61,083 bases of DNA, taken from the NCBI GenBank assembly GCA_032718475.1, contig JAUCBJ010001536.1, forward strand, positions 1-61,083, written 5' to 3'. A model generated the notes under the pieces. The model was not told where the DNA came from and searched no databases. It saw nothing but the letters and a program-made list of their open reading frames with translations. Below are positions 1-10,766 of this stretch, piece by piece. This DNA is from Nemertoderma westbladi. Taxonomy: Eukaryota; Xenacoelomorpha; Nemertodermatida; Nemertodermatidae. The position numbers and the translations under genes are program-made. Within the stretch, counting starts at the first letter, position 1; the number at the start of each line of letters is the position of its first letter.

Positions 1-2694
1 CACGGCCCCTAATGTAAGTACCGTTCCTGCTAACAAACTGATTTATTTAAAATACTATTCCATTCCAGACGGGAGGCTATGAGACAGAGTTTAGTGGTAG
101 GCGGTGACGCCACATCATCAGAGAAGTCCGGGGGGAAGGGATGGAAGTGTATGAGGAGGAAAAAGAAGAAGTTAAAGCCTGGATTCAGTTCTACATCGGT
201 GGATCTAGAGGAAGTTCTTACTTACGAGGAGGTTGAACTTTATAAACCCGTGAGTTATATAGAAAATATAGGTAGAAACCGTTCTTACAACAGCCTATCA
301 CGACTGTTGTTTTAGGTAACGTCCTCAACAACCAATCACTGTTGTTTTAGGTAACGTCCTCGACAACCAATCATTGTTGTTTTAGGTAACGTCCTCAACA
401 ACCAATCATTGTTGTTTTGGGTAACGTCCTCAACAACCAATCATTGTTGTTTTAGGTAACGTCCTCACCAACCAATCATTGCTGTTTTAGGTAACGTCCT
501 CGACAACCAATCATTGTTGTTTTAGGTAACGTCCTCAACAACCAATCATTGTTGTTTTAGGTAACGTCCTCAACAACCAATCATTGTTGTTTTAGGTAAC
601 GTCCTCAACAGCCAATCATTGTTGTTTTAGGTAACGTCCTCAACAACCAATCATTGTTGTTTTAGGTAACGTCCTCAACAACCAATCACTGTTGTTTTAG
701 GTAACGTCCTCGACAACCAATCATTGTTGTTTTAGGTAACGTCCTCACCAACCAATCACTGTTGTTTTAGGTAACGTCCTCGACAACCAATCATTGTTGT
801 TTTAGGTAACGTCCTCACCAACCAATCACTGTTGTTTTAGGTAACGTCCTCAACAACCAATCATTGTTGTTTTAGGTAACGTCCTCAACAGCCAATCACT
901 GTTGTTTTAGGTAACGTCCTCAACAACCAATCATTGTTGTTTTAGGTAACGTCCTCAACAACCAATCATTGTTGTTTTAGGTAACGTCCTCAACAACCAA
1001 TCATTGTTGTTTTAGGTAACGTCCTCAACAACCAATCATTGTTGTTTTAGGTAACGTCCTCAACAACCAATCATTGTTGTTTTAGGTAACGTCCTCAACA
1101 ACCAATCATTGTTGTTTTAGGTAACGTCCTCAACAACCAATCACTGTTGTTTTAGGTAACGTCCTCACCAACCAATCTCTGTTGTTTTAGGTAACGTCCT
1201 CAACAACCAATCACTGTTGTTTTAGGTAACGTCCTCAACAACCAATCATTGTTGTTTTAGGTAACGTCCTCACCAACCAATCACTGTTGTTTTAGGTAAC
1301 GTCCTCAACAACCAATCACTGTTGTTTTAGGTAACGTCCTCACCAACCAATCACTGTTGTTTTAGGTAACGTCCTCAACAACCAATCACTGTTGTTTTAG
1401 GTAACGTCCTCAACAACCAATCACTGTTGTTTTAGGTAACGTCCTCAACAACCAATCATTGTTGTTTTAGGTAACGTCCTCACCAACCAATCACTGTTGT
1501 TTTAGGTAACGTCCTCAACAACCAATCACTGTTGTTTTAGGTAACGTCCTCAACAACCAATCATTGTTGTTTTAGGTTGCCAATAGAAAACGCCCTATAA
1601 TTCTGGTTGGGCCGCAATACGTTGGACGAGGTGTACTCAGACAGCGGTTACTGGATGATGAATCTGGCCGTTTCCAGACCCCGGTTCCACGTTAGTAGCT
1701 AATAATTCAACGATTTTCAATTTGTTGACAGTTTTATATAAATATTGTTTTAAATTTTACTGAAATCAAATTGCACATTTTCTTCATTTTCCGGACTACA
1801 AAAAGAGTTGTTTGGAGGCAATCGTTATTCTAGAACATTTATTTCAGATACAACTAGACCCCGGAGGGAGTCCGAACACCACGGCCGTGACTACTACTTC
1901 GTTACCAGGTCAACCTTCGATGACGAAGTCCAACGCGGTAAATTCGTGGAGTACGGAGAACATCAGGGTTATTATTACGGGACCACGATGGATTCTATAC
2001 GGCTAGTCGTCAAAAGTGGAGCCTCCTGCGTCATGAATCTACACCCTCAGGTAGGTTCACTACCGGTTTCATCTGTTAGAATAACCTGCTGGTTCAGTAC
2101 CGGTGCTACTTGTATCATTATCCTACACTCACGCTTACTTTACACACACTTTATATTAATGTTTACACACATTATTTTACTTTACACCAACTTTATATTA
2201 CTATATAGTTATACACCCGCTTTCTATTACTTTACACCAACTTTATATTACTTCCAGTCGATGCGGCTAATAAAGAACGCTGAGGTCATGCCTTTCTTTG
2301 TGTTCATTGCGCCCCCTAGTTTCGAATCTTTGAAGTTACAGAACCCAACTGTGGAGGTACGTTATTGGCCTACCTGCAGGCCAGTATGTCAGTTGTGTTT
2401 ATATTACCCAACATTTTCTTACATTATCAGCTGTTTGTGCTTAATAATATTATTTAATTTCAGTTATACTTGTAGGTTATTAGCCAATATAGTACGTAAT
2501 CATTCCGATTTTAGGACCCTAAGTTACGGACCACTATGGACACAGCGCGGGAGTTTGAATCCAATTACGGACATTACTTCGATTTGGTTATAATAAATAG
2601 AGACCCGGACGATACTTATAGACAAATAATAGACTGGATCGACCGACTGGACAGGGATCAGCAGTGGGTCTGGAGCCATTGGCTGCCGCACTAG
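1..2694 (+). CDS. MPP5: PALS1/MPP5-type MAGUK scaffold, 3' part (C-terminal guanylate kinase domain)
   Basis: Partial gene entering from the left. Exons: probable tail 1-13; 69-249; 1576-1690; 1848-2050; 2258-2356; 2515-2694 (stop TAG). All junctions are GT-AG and phases agree. The 69-249 exon encodes the SH3-GK hinge (REAMRQSL, then a lysine-rich stretch, then [11 protein letters not shown]). The next encodes the GK start [12 protein letters not shown], followed by [35 protein letters not shown] and FVFIAPPS. The last exon ends [11 protein letters not shown], matching the family ending QWVPSTWLR. Known role of the family: apical Crumbs complex scaffold for epithelial polarity; the GK domain is a protein-binding module, not an enzyme. 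Family assignment rests on the hinge plus GK, closer to PALS1 than to CASK or MPP2. The intron 14-68 is only 55 bp with a CTAAC branch-like site; the exon 1-13 is the least certain part. Confidence 0.9.
293..1575 (+). repeat. 35-bp intronic minisatellite in PALS1, about 36 copies
   Basis: Fills intron 250-1575 after about 40 bp of unique sequence. The unit is TTGTTTTAG-GTAACGTCCTC-AACAACCAATCATTG, with a few single-base variants (C/T at CAATCAYT, AACAACC/ACCAACC). The array ends exactly at the acceptor: the last unit supplies the TTGTTTTAG used by exon 1576, so the 3' splice site belongs to the repeat. Almost every other unit has the same TTTTAG followed directly by GTAACG. Confidence 0.95.
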
Positions 2695-5600
2695 CCAATG
2701 GGAGTCCCGCTCGCTTAGACAACCAATCACTGCCTCCTCGGGGATCCTCCCGCCGCGAAACGCCATCTAGTGGCCGTCACCCGCCACGTGTTCCATCATC
2801 TGCCGCCGGATGGCGTTCTCTCACATTGCCCGGATAATAACAGTGTGGACCAATTGTTTGTTTGTTTAGTTTATAATTATTGTGATGACGTCATCGTTTA
2901 CGGGAACTGGTGCAAACATTGGATTAATCGACCTTCTTACCAGTCCTGTTTCTATGGTTACCGGTTCTGGTGCAAAAATTTAAAGTTTTTTTAATTTCCC
3001 TTTTCGTCTTGTATCTATGGTTACTGGTGCTCACATTGGGTTAATCAATACTTCTGGGGTCATCCGTAAATGACGTCACAGTCAGCGAATCAGGGGGGGG
3101 GGGGGCTATCAACATTCCGGTCTCATATTTTATATTTTTTTTTACTATTTCAAGTTGTCGGATGAAAAAAGGTACTTTTTAGTTCAGTTTATTTTAAATA
3201 TTTTCTATAATTTTAACATCCAAAAAGAGGAGCGTGTTGGGGGGGGGGGGGGGGGGGGGTTCTAAAAATGGAGTATTTACTCCGACGTATGACTCATAAG
3301 CAGTCCTGTTGCCACGGTTACCTGTGCATTCTGTTCGTTTTATTGGTATCAATTATTGTAAAGGGCAAATCGATTATTTTTCCGAGAATTTTTATTTTTA
3401 TGTAAAAACCTACAGATTTAGGGAACGTCGGACATATAATATTATTTATTGTTAATATGTAATTAATACAATGTGTATCAATGACTATTCTTGTAAGCGT
3501 TTTTATAAAAGTGCTGTTATTAAACCTTTCGAGGCACCGTTGGTGTGTTTCTATTGTTTTAGTTTGTAGAATATTTTTCCCAATATGAATGTTGACAAAT
3601 TTTATAAATTTTTAAAATTGTAAATTTAACAGATTTTTATGTAGTTTTATTAGTTTAGTTCCAATAACTGCGGAAATTCTAATTTCTTATTAAATTTATT
3701 TTATAAAAGCAGCTATAGATTGGACTTGATGCCGCCATATTAGTTTATTAAATAAAATAAAGTGTTTTTATTGTCGGATAAAGTGTCCAACCCGTAAGTT
3801 GATTTCTCATTTAGACAAACTGTGCAGTTGAAACTTTATCATAATTATGGTACGCTAACCATTTAGGTTATACCGATCTACAAGTCTATTTGTAATTTAA
3901 TAATATAAAATAATAATGTCAGTAAATCTCAATTATTATGATGTCCGGTATTTAATGACAGACCTTCAATAGGCCTAACTCGTCTATCGAATGTTTTACT
4001 TTGAGATTTCAAATCAAAGTTAACTAAATTATTTTAACAATTAAATTCTAAACTAGAACTTTTCATTATTTATTTACGAGTTAAAATGTGTCAGTTTTTA
4101 AATCATCAATATCGTCGCGAATATATAATTTTAGTAATTAATTGTTTGTTTTATTGTTTTATATACTTATTTTTTGTTAATTTCATACTTTCTGGCTGTG
4201 TTACCCCATGTTGTTGTTTTTATCCCTTTGGTACCTCTAGTATCAGCTTCAGTGTCCCTTCTTTGGTATTACTAGACTATTTTATTTAATCATATTTCCA
4301 TTTATTCTTTGGAATATACAGCTGGGTCGTTTGCACAAGAAGTGGCCAAATTCCAGGTTAAACAATCTTCGCCAACCCTATCAAATCTTACATACTTCGA
4401 AAGCCCTTAGCGTGCTGATTTCAAATTTCATAATGGTTCATTTTTTCTACCTATGGTAAAAAGTTATGGACGAAAAACGTAGGTCTCGTCGGTAACGCTT
4501 TGTCTCATAACGCTAGTTTAAACCAATCAGGTAGTCGGTGGAGTTAAAACTGACCAATTAAATAAGATAATAATATGAACTTATTATATTATGACTTATA
4601 TTTAAAATATTATTATGATACAATAGGATAAATTTCCTTGTTTAAACCAAATGCGCTACGTTTTGGATATTTCTCATCTGTAACGAAAGCGCTTTACAGT
4701 TTCTTTGCGTTACATCTTTCTGTGCATGCTTTACAAGTGAGACAGCGTTACAATGCGTTACATACCGTTACGTGCAGGACAACTGTGGACATGCTTAGCA
4801 ATCTCATTAGGTTAAAGGGACCTTGTATATCATTAGATAGCGCCTTCAGAAACGGTCTAAAAAAACTTTAAATGAAGTAAATCAGATTTGTAGAAGAAAA
4901 GTTAGAGCGAAAACTGCTTGGTTAACTTTTGGGCTTAACTTCTGTTAGACTTGTCGTTTCGCATTCAATCGTATATATACGGATAGCCAATAAAATTATC
5001 TTTCGGAAAATATTTACTTTGTCACAAACACTTTTCACACTATAAAGCTATCTTTAAAAAGCGAACGTTACAACACATGAAAAATTTATAAAAACGAATT
5101 TATAGCATTTTTTATTGCTTCAAAAACAAAACTATAAAGAAGTGTACCCGCATAACGACTAGTACTGGATTGTAGATCACGAAATACGCTTTTGGCCGTT
5201 ATATAATTTACTGGAAGTATCTCTTACTGACATTTGATTATGATTGTTTGTATCTCAAAAACATGAATGGGACATCGCATAAAATGTATTTTCATGCTTG
5301 TAATCCGATAGAAATATATGTCAAATTGCTTAAAACCAATGCCAAAAAATGGGCGAAAATTCGCTCTGTAGAAATTTATATAGGTTTATATGGTTTGGGT
5401 TATTTTCTGCTGAGTTATGGCTTTTAAAATGGCGAAATTACAAGGGACGGACGCAATTTGGGCGCTTTTTGTGCAAACGAACCAGCTGTTGGTTTTTTAT
5501 TCTCACATTAACAATTTGTGCCGATAAATTTTGAGGAATTAACAGATATTTGACGACTCAGGTTGCTCTATTAACGCACACATCAGAACGAAAACAGTGA

Positions 5601-6699
5601 TAACGTAATGAAAATTAATATTAAAAATTAATAATTTGGAAAAAATCAACATTTATTTATATATATTTGATGTTTCAAATATAAAAAAATTGTTCTATTA
5701 AAATAAATATTAATAATATTGATTATTTAAATTTTCGTTACAATTAACTTTATTCTATAAGCTTCCAAACCAAAATACATTTTTGTTTTTATTTAAACTA
5801 AAAGTCTGTTGAATGTCAATAATTGACTATTTCGTTGTCGCTGTATTTCTAATTTTTTTACTATAAAGTTTATAATAATATTTTTAGGAGTTTATTTACA
5901 CAATTTATTTGTGGTTGCCATGGTTCCTACGTTTGGTTTTCTCGTTTTATTTATATTTTTTAAGCGTAAAGCTCAATGATGTGCTTTTTATGAAATAAAT
6001 ACGCAATAAATATTTAAAAGAAAATAAATGTATTTACCAAACATACGGACCCCCCCGAGTAGAGTGGCGGCGTCCCTGCCTTACACAGTTGTTTCATTAG
6101 GGGGGGGGGGGGGGGGGGGGGGGTAGTCGAATTGGGCCAAAAAACTGAATCAGAATTTCACGCTGGGGTGAAGATCTCCGATGACCGATAAGTCTATTCC
6201 GTGTAATCCTGCAAAGACCGCAGAGTCGCTTATTCGAGTCCCGTCTTCATTCCGGAGACTTAAAAACTGATCAGTAGGTCCAATAATCATAAAAAAAATA
6301 CCTTCTCAAATAAAATTATGTACTCTTTCTCGTGGAGACATCCAATTGGCACCACTGAGAACATAAATTTGCATAAATTGAATGCAAACCCCAAACTTCA
6401 TCTCCTTTACCGATATCGCGATATATCGGAGCCAGTATCTTCTACCCGTGATATCTCGAAAACTAAGCAAGATATGGGAAAACGGCTCATTTGAAAGGTA
6501 ATTTCCAGCAGAAAATATGAGAGACTGCAAGTTATTTAATTAGGTTAACTAGCAGGTCCAACAATATCTATATAACAAACATAACACCGATACAATTCGA
6601 TTCACGGAGAACACAGACAATTCATAACGGATATACATACCGTACATACCTAGCAGACAAGACCGAGACCGAGTACGATATCACTTTTACTTTTATAAT
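2695..6699. other. AT-rich spacer and probable PALS1 3' UTR, no gene seen
   Basis: No coding exon is supported. The first 400 bp contain short direct repeats around TATGGTTACCGGTTCTGGTG (about 2897-3040). Poly-G runs lie at 3239-3259 (21 G) and 6100-6123 (24 G). A possible polyadenylation signal AATAAA lies at 3751. One TAGGCCTA word lies at 3970. Confidence 0.6.
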
Positions 6700-6717
6700 A
6701 AAGGTTAAAGTGGGATA

Positions 6718-7190
6718 GTGGGAACCATAATGGGTTCCGTAAAAGTCGTGGGGACCATGGAGACCATTCTGACTCATGCAGAGATTATTGAAGAGGATTC
6801 AACAAAGAATCACAACAGTCTGGCTGTTATCTTCGTTGACTTCTTTAAGGTGTCGCTGCTACTGCATACAGCATTAAGATTCAGTGGTCACTGCTGGAGA
6901 AGTAAACATGAGGTCATACCAGACCTGTCAACCAAAACAAGGAAAGCGTATCCTTGGACGACCGGCTATAACATATATATAGACCAAGTTGAAAGGGATA
7001 CTGAACTTGAGAGAAACGAAATTGCGACAACTTTGGAGAATCGGGAAGCCTGGAAGGCTTATTTCCACTGTAGTAGGCCTAGTAGTGGGCTCTACTAACA
7101 GCTGGGGACACGAAAACCCTGGTTGCACATACTCGCTAGTCGTGTTCATTGTCTCAAATGCAATGAACATATCCAAATAGACCCTATAAA
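6718..7190 (+). pseudogene. Non-LTR retrotransposon fossil (reverse transcriptase fragments)
   Basis: Translation shows VIFVDFFKV, resembling the RT motif A (FVDFKKAFDS). After an internal deletion comes DQVERDTELERNEI...LENREAWKA, which resembles the C-terminal tail of RTE/CR1-like polyproteins (VERDTGL...DREEWRA). There is no intact RT core, so the copy is dead. The surrounding sequence has no gene of its own. Confidence 0.6.
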
Positions 7191-8250
7191 GCATTGGTGC
7201 TGTCTCATTAGTCCCCCTAGACTTCATACTGGAACGGTGTCGCCTCCACCTCGCAGGACATTCTTCCGTGAGGACCAGCCAGTGCATAACATTGTGCTGT
7301 TGCGGCCTCATTTTTTAACTAAACACTTCAAAATAAGTTAAAATAATTAGTTAACTTGTCATTTAAATTTATTTATTTGGGTTTTAGTTAATTTATCACT
7401 ACAAAATTAATCATTGATTCCAGCCACTGTATAGTACAGTACCATAGGTTGTAAGAGTAAAAGCTGGAATTTGTGACAACACCTAAAACGGCGACAACAC
7501 TCGGCCACAGTCACAAAAACAGTAGACCACAGTCGAAAAATGGTCATAAACAATGGGAATAACAGTATAGCGGAGTCCTAAAAGTCAGCCAAGTTTCGAA
7601 TCCGCATACCGCAGGCAAGTCGTCATGGGACAACAAACAAACTGCCATGCTATTAAACAGTCACCTATGATGAACCTACACAGTGTGTATGTAGTAGTTC
7701 TGTTCTTTGAAGTCTCACCACTCACCAGGAGGACTGGTGAGTGGTCAAAACATATCCACCTATCCATAATTGCAATTATATTATTAGAGAACTTCAAGAT
7801 TATATTATTGTTATTACATTATTAGACACTTACACTCACACTGGTTGGTTCCACTATCGCCCTCCTAATTGAAAGTATTGTTTCACATGTATAGACAATC
7901 TCATTGAATGCGCACTATAATACTGTATGTAGCTAGTGTTATATATTTGTTCCACACCATCAATCATGCAACGTTCGGTTTGTAGCAACGATTGTAAATC
8001 GCTGAATCTTAGGAAATAACAATCTGCCTTCCCGATTCGCTTTACTTTGTAAGTAGTGCGAGGTGTTGCCAACACGAACTAATTTAAATTCAACGAGATT
8101 GCCAGTTATAAAGCCAATGATACGTAAAAACCAATAACATCATTCGTTACTTAATAACCTTAATGTTTGTTATAGGCGTCTAGTTGCCAATAGTTACCAT
8201 TGTGGTATATCTCAATAAATTGTAAAATACCACTAATTATAATATGATAT
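7191..8250. other. Spacer, nothing recognised
   Basis: AT-rich sequence between the LINE fossil and the promoter region of the next gene. No exon, repeat array or RNA gene is supported. Confidence 0.5.
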
Positions 8251-8258
8251 TAGGCCTA
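8251..8258. promoter_or_regulatory. TAGGCCTA word upstream of the eight-span gene
   Basis: An 8-bp palindrome 103 bp before the ATG at 8361. The same word lies within about 125 bp upstream of four other start codons in the window (see findings). Its function is unknown. Confidence 0.35.
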
Positions 8259-8360
8259 TAAATTAAATAATATCTCATCAAAACTTACCAGTTTATTACA
8301 AAAAGATTTCGTAAATAATTGAATTAACTGTTTTATACAATCGTACACACAGAGTGAGTA

Positions 8361-10226
8361 ATGGAAGGCGGCCGATCGACTTATATTGGGGACATACCTG
8401 AAGAATTTGTGGAAAATATTGAGGATTCAGGGGAAAGAAGGAAAAATAAGAAGAGGAAGAGACACCATAGAGAGCGGAATGATAGTGGAGATAATGTGGA
8501 AGGAGACGGAGAGCGGAAGAAGAAGAAAAAACATCGGGTGAAAGTCGACCCGATAACAGGGGAGTCAGTTAAACACAGGAAGAAACATCGGCAACAAGAG
8601 TACGACGAAAATGGGATTAATGATCAACAGCCAGAACCGGAAAGAGAAGAGATTCAAAAAGTTAAGTTTGATGTATCGGAATCCAGTAGCGATGGAGATA
8701 AACAAAATATACAGGAAAGTTTACAGAGACCGGCTGGTGTGCAGGTTGCCATGGTTACGCATACAAACGACCCTTCGGCAGTAAATGAATCACCGTTACA
8801 TGAGAGACGCCACCCAGAGGAACAACTAGGAACTTTCGAAACACAAAGCCCTAAACCGCCCCAAGAGATTCCGCGAGCAACAGAATCGAAGCCATCCGGA
8901 AGGGGGCGTCATGTATCGATAGATGTAGCGGCGATAACTGGAGATATCGAAGTAGCGAAGGCGGCGGAACGAGGGGAAAAACGGGCGCCTGGGGGTCGTA
9001 GGAGGTCATCGGTTGCCATGGTAACACAGGGACTGCGACGCGCCAGCACCGTCGCCGTCAACTTTGCCCGGAATCCATGGGAACTGAAACTAGCCAATCA
9101 GATCCTCACTGCGTTACAGGTAGTCATGGCTCTGTGTTTTATAACAGTTGGGGCTGCTCGCATAGATGTTGGGTGTCCGCTGGGTTGGGTTGGGACCGGT
9201 ATATGGGGCGGTTTCATTGTACTGGTCTCAGCTATAACGGCTGGATGCGCCGCCAGGGAGAGAACTAGTAGACACAACCCCGAAAGATGTTACACGTTCC
9301 AGGTCTGTAACGGGTTGCCGTTGTTTGTCGTCAGTGTGTGGGGTGTCTGCGAGGGGATTCTCGCTTCCGCTTACAGGTCCAACTCATTCGGGGGTTGGGA
9401 ATCCCTTGTACTAGAAAAAGACCCCAACACCTGTGAGCCTTTGAGTCTGTTGTACGCCTGTCTGTGGCTTCTGGAGGCTGTTATCTGCGTGTTGCAAGTT
9501 AATTTGGGGTGTCGCGTTACGTGCTGCACCCAGCAGGTGAAAAAGCAGGGGGGAGATAAAGAAACTCAAGTAAAAAAGTTAACTCGGAGGTTAAGTACAG
9601 CGATTATTGGTGGGGGTGATATTCCTTCTCAAGTTGTGGTCGCAGTTGAGGATAATGTCTGGAAGTACAGACCAGCTTATATGGGAGTGTCTCTGGCTCT
9701 GACGTTGTTGTCCTTTGTAGCCTTTGGTGTGGGAGCGGCGAGGGTTCGAGGTGGGTGTTGGTACTGGGAACCAATGGTCGATGTCTGGGTCAGTGTCTAC
9801 GTGCTGGTTGCGGGGATACTGGGGTTGCTAGGCAGCCATGTGAGACAGGTAGACGTGGCTGTGTGTAACCTGCGTGCGATTCGGAGTGTTTCCCTCATTG
9901 TTATCGCATCCGTCGTATGGGCTCTCACAAACAACGCTGTCAGTCTTAAAGGCTCGCTGTCTCACACGAAGCTTCCCGATAACTCCCAGCAGACAGCCTC
10001 TATGGATGCTTGCGCAAACTTATCGCGATGCGGCGTAGTTCTATGGGTTGTTATATTGTTCGCCGCTATTTCTCAGTTTGGGATGGCGCTTAATAAAAAG
10101 CGCTCGGATGACGCGCGTTTAGAGGCAGATAAACCGAGGAGGTGGAGCAGTTCGGGTGGTAAACCGACGCTATTCCGTCGTAAATCATCCGTTCCCGATC
10201 CACCCGTTTACGATAGAGGACAATGA
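8361..10226 (+). CDS. Eight-span membrane protein with two homologous four-span halves, intronless
   Basis: 621 aa in one open frame, ATG to TGA, no intron. Residues 1-240 are hydrophilic and very Lys/Arg/Glu-rich (KNKKRKRHHRER, ERKKKKKHRVK), predicted cytosolic. Hydrophobic segments lie at about 247-268, 280-297, 313-337, 361-381, 438-462, 472-491, 504-528 and 557-576. Residues 261-272 (ITVGAARIDVGC) and 455-466 (FGVGAARVRGGC) match in equivalent positions, showing an internal duplication of a tetraspan unit. Basophilic kinase-type sites RRxS/T recur in the tails and central loop: RRSSV, RRAST, RRLST, RRWSS, RRKSS. The topology is like MS4A/MARVEL-type tetraspans, but I do not recognise the family and give no function. 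Codon use and continuous length make it a credible gene. Confidence 0.85.
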   Translation: MEGGRSTYIGDIPEEFVENIEDSGERRKNKKRKRHHRERNDSGDNVEGDGERKKKKKHRVKVDPITGESVKHRKKHRQQEYDENGINDQQPEPEREEIQKVKFDVSESSSDGDKQNIQESLQRPAGVQVAMVTHTNDPSAVNESPLHERRHPEEQLGTFETQSPKPPQEIPRATESKPSGRGRHVSIDVAAITGDIEVAKAAERGEKRAPGGRRRSSVAMVTQGLRRASTVAVNFARNPWELKLANQILTALQVVMALCFITVGAARIDVGCPLGWVGTGIWGGFIVLVSAITAGCAARERTSRHNPERCYTFQVCNGLPLFVVSVWGVCEGILASAYRSNSFGGWESLVLEKDPNTCEPLSLLYACLWLLEAVICVLQVNLGCRVTCCTQQVKKQGGDKETQVKKLTRRLSTAIIGGGDIPSQVVVAVEDNVWKYRPAYMGVSLALTLLSFVAFGVGAARVRGGCWYWEPMVDVWVSVYVLVAGILGLLGSHVRQVDVAVCNLRAIRSVSLIVIASVVWALTNNAVSLKGSLSHTKLPDNSQQTASMDACANLSRCGVVLWVVILFAAISQFGMALNKKRSDDARLEADKPRRWSSSGGKPTLFRRKSSVPDPPVYDRGQ

Positions 10227-10766
10227 AGGAGTTACTGCCGTTCGGTTGTATAACTGAACTGTTATATTCTATATAATATATTCTAGAACTGTCCTGCCAT
10301 ATAAAATGGAATTATGTTTTTATATTATAATATTTTTTTATTTAGAATAATTTTGTAAAATTATATTGAAATGATATTGGACGTTTCCCTACACCGTGGG
10401 CATGCGTGGCGCGTAGCCGGGGCTTGGCCAATTAACATTATAATATTATTAGTATAATGTTTACATGATGTTCATGAGTCTCACAAATAAGTAATATCTT
10501 CTACATATGATAATATCTCGTACTTAGGTCTAACATCAGTCACAGTCACACTTAGACGTACTTCCGATGTACGAACACAAGTAGACCTATCTTTCAAAAG
10601 AATGATAAACATCAATACAGTACAATGACAGACGAATGAATGGTGCAAATAATAATTATTAAAAAAAAATATTGCCACAGAGTGAGCGTATATGCGAGGA
10701 CAAAACAAAGACCACAACAGAATATTTAAAGAAATATTTAAATTTATTCAAGAACATAACTAAGGA
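10227..10766. other. 3' flank of the eight-span gene
   Basis: AT-rich with several ATATAA/AATAAT stretches and one TTCTAGAA word at 10281. No gene seen. Confidence 0.5.

Noticed and set aside
293-1575. CRISPR-like array of regular direct repeats
   Set aside because: The repeats are contiguous 35-bp units with no unique spacers, and the window is clearly eukaryotic with introns.
4086-5534. Short ORFs in the 4-5.5 kb spacer
   Set aside because: Hydrophobic, AT-driven frames with no motif, codon bias or splice context.
6180-6260. Possible tRNA gene (TTCGAGTCCC word)
   Set aside because: No matching A box or cloverleaf pairing could be drawn around it.
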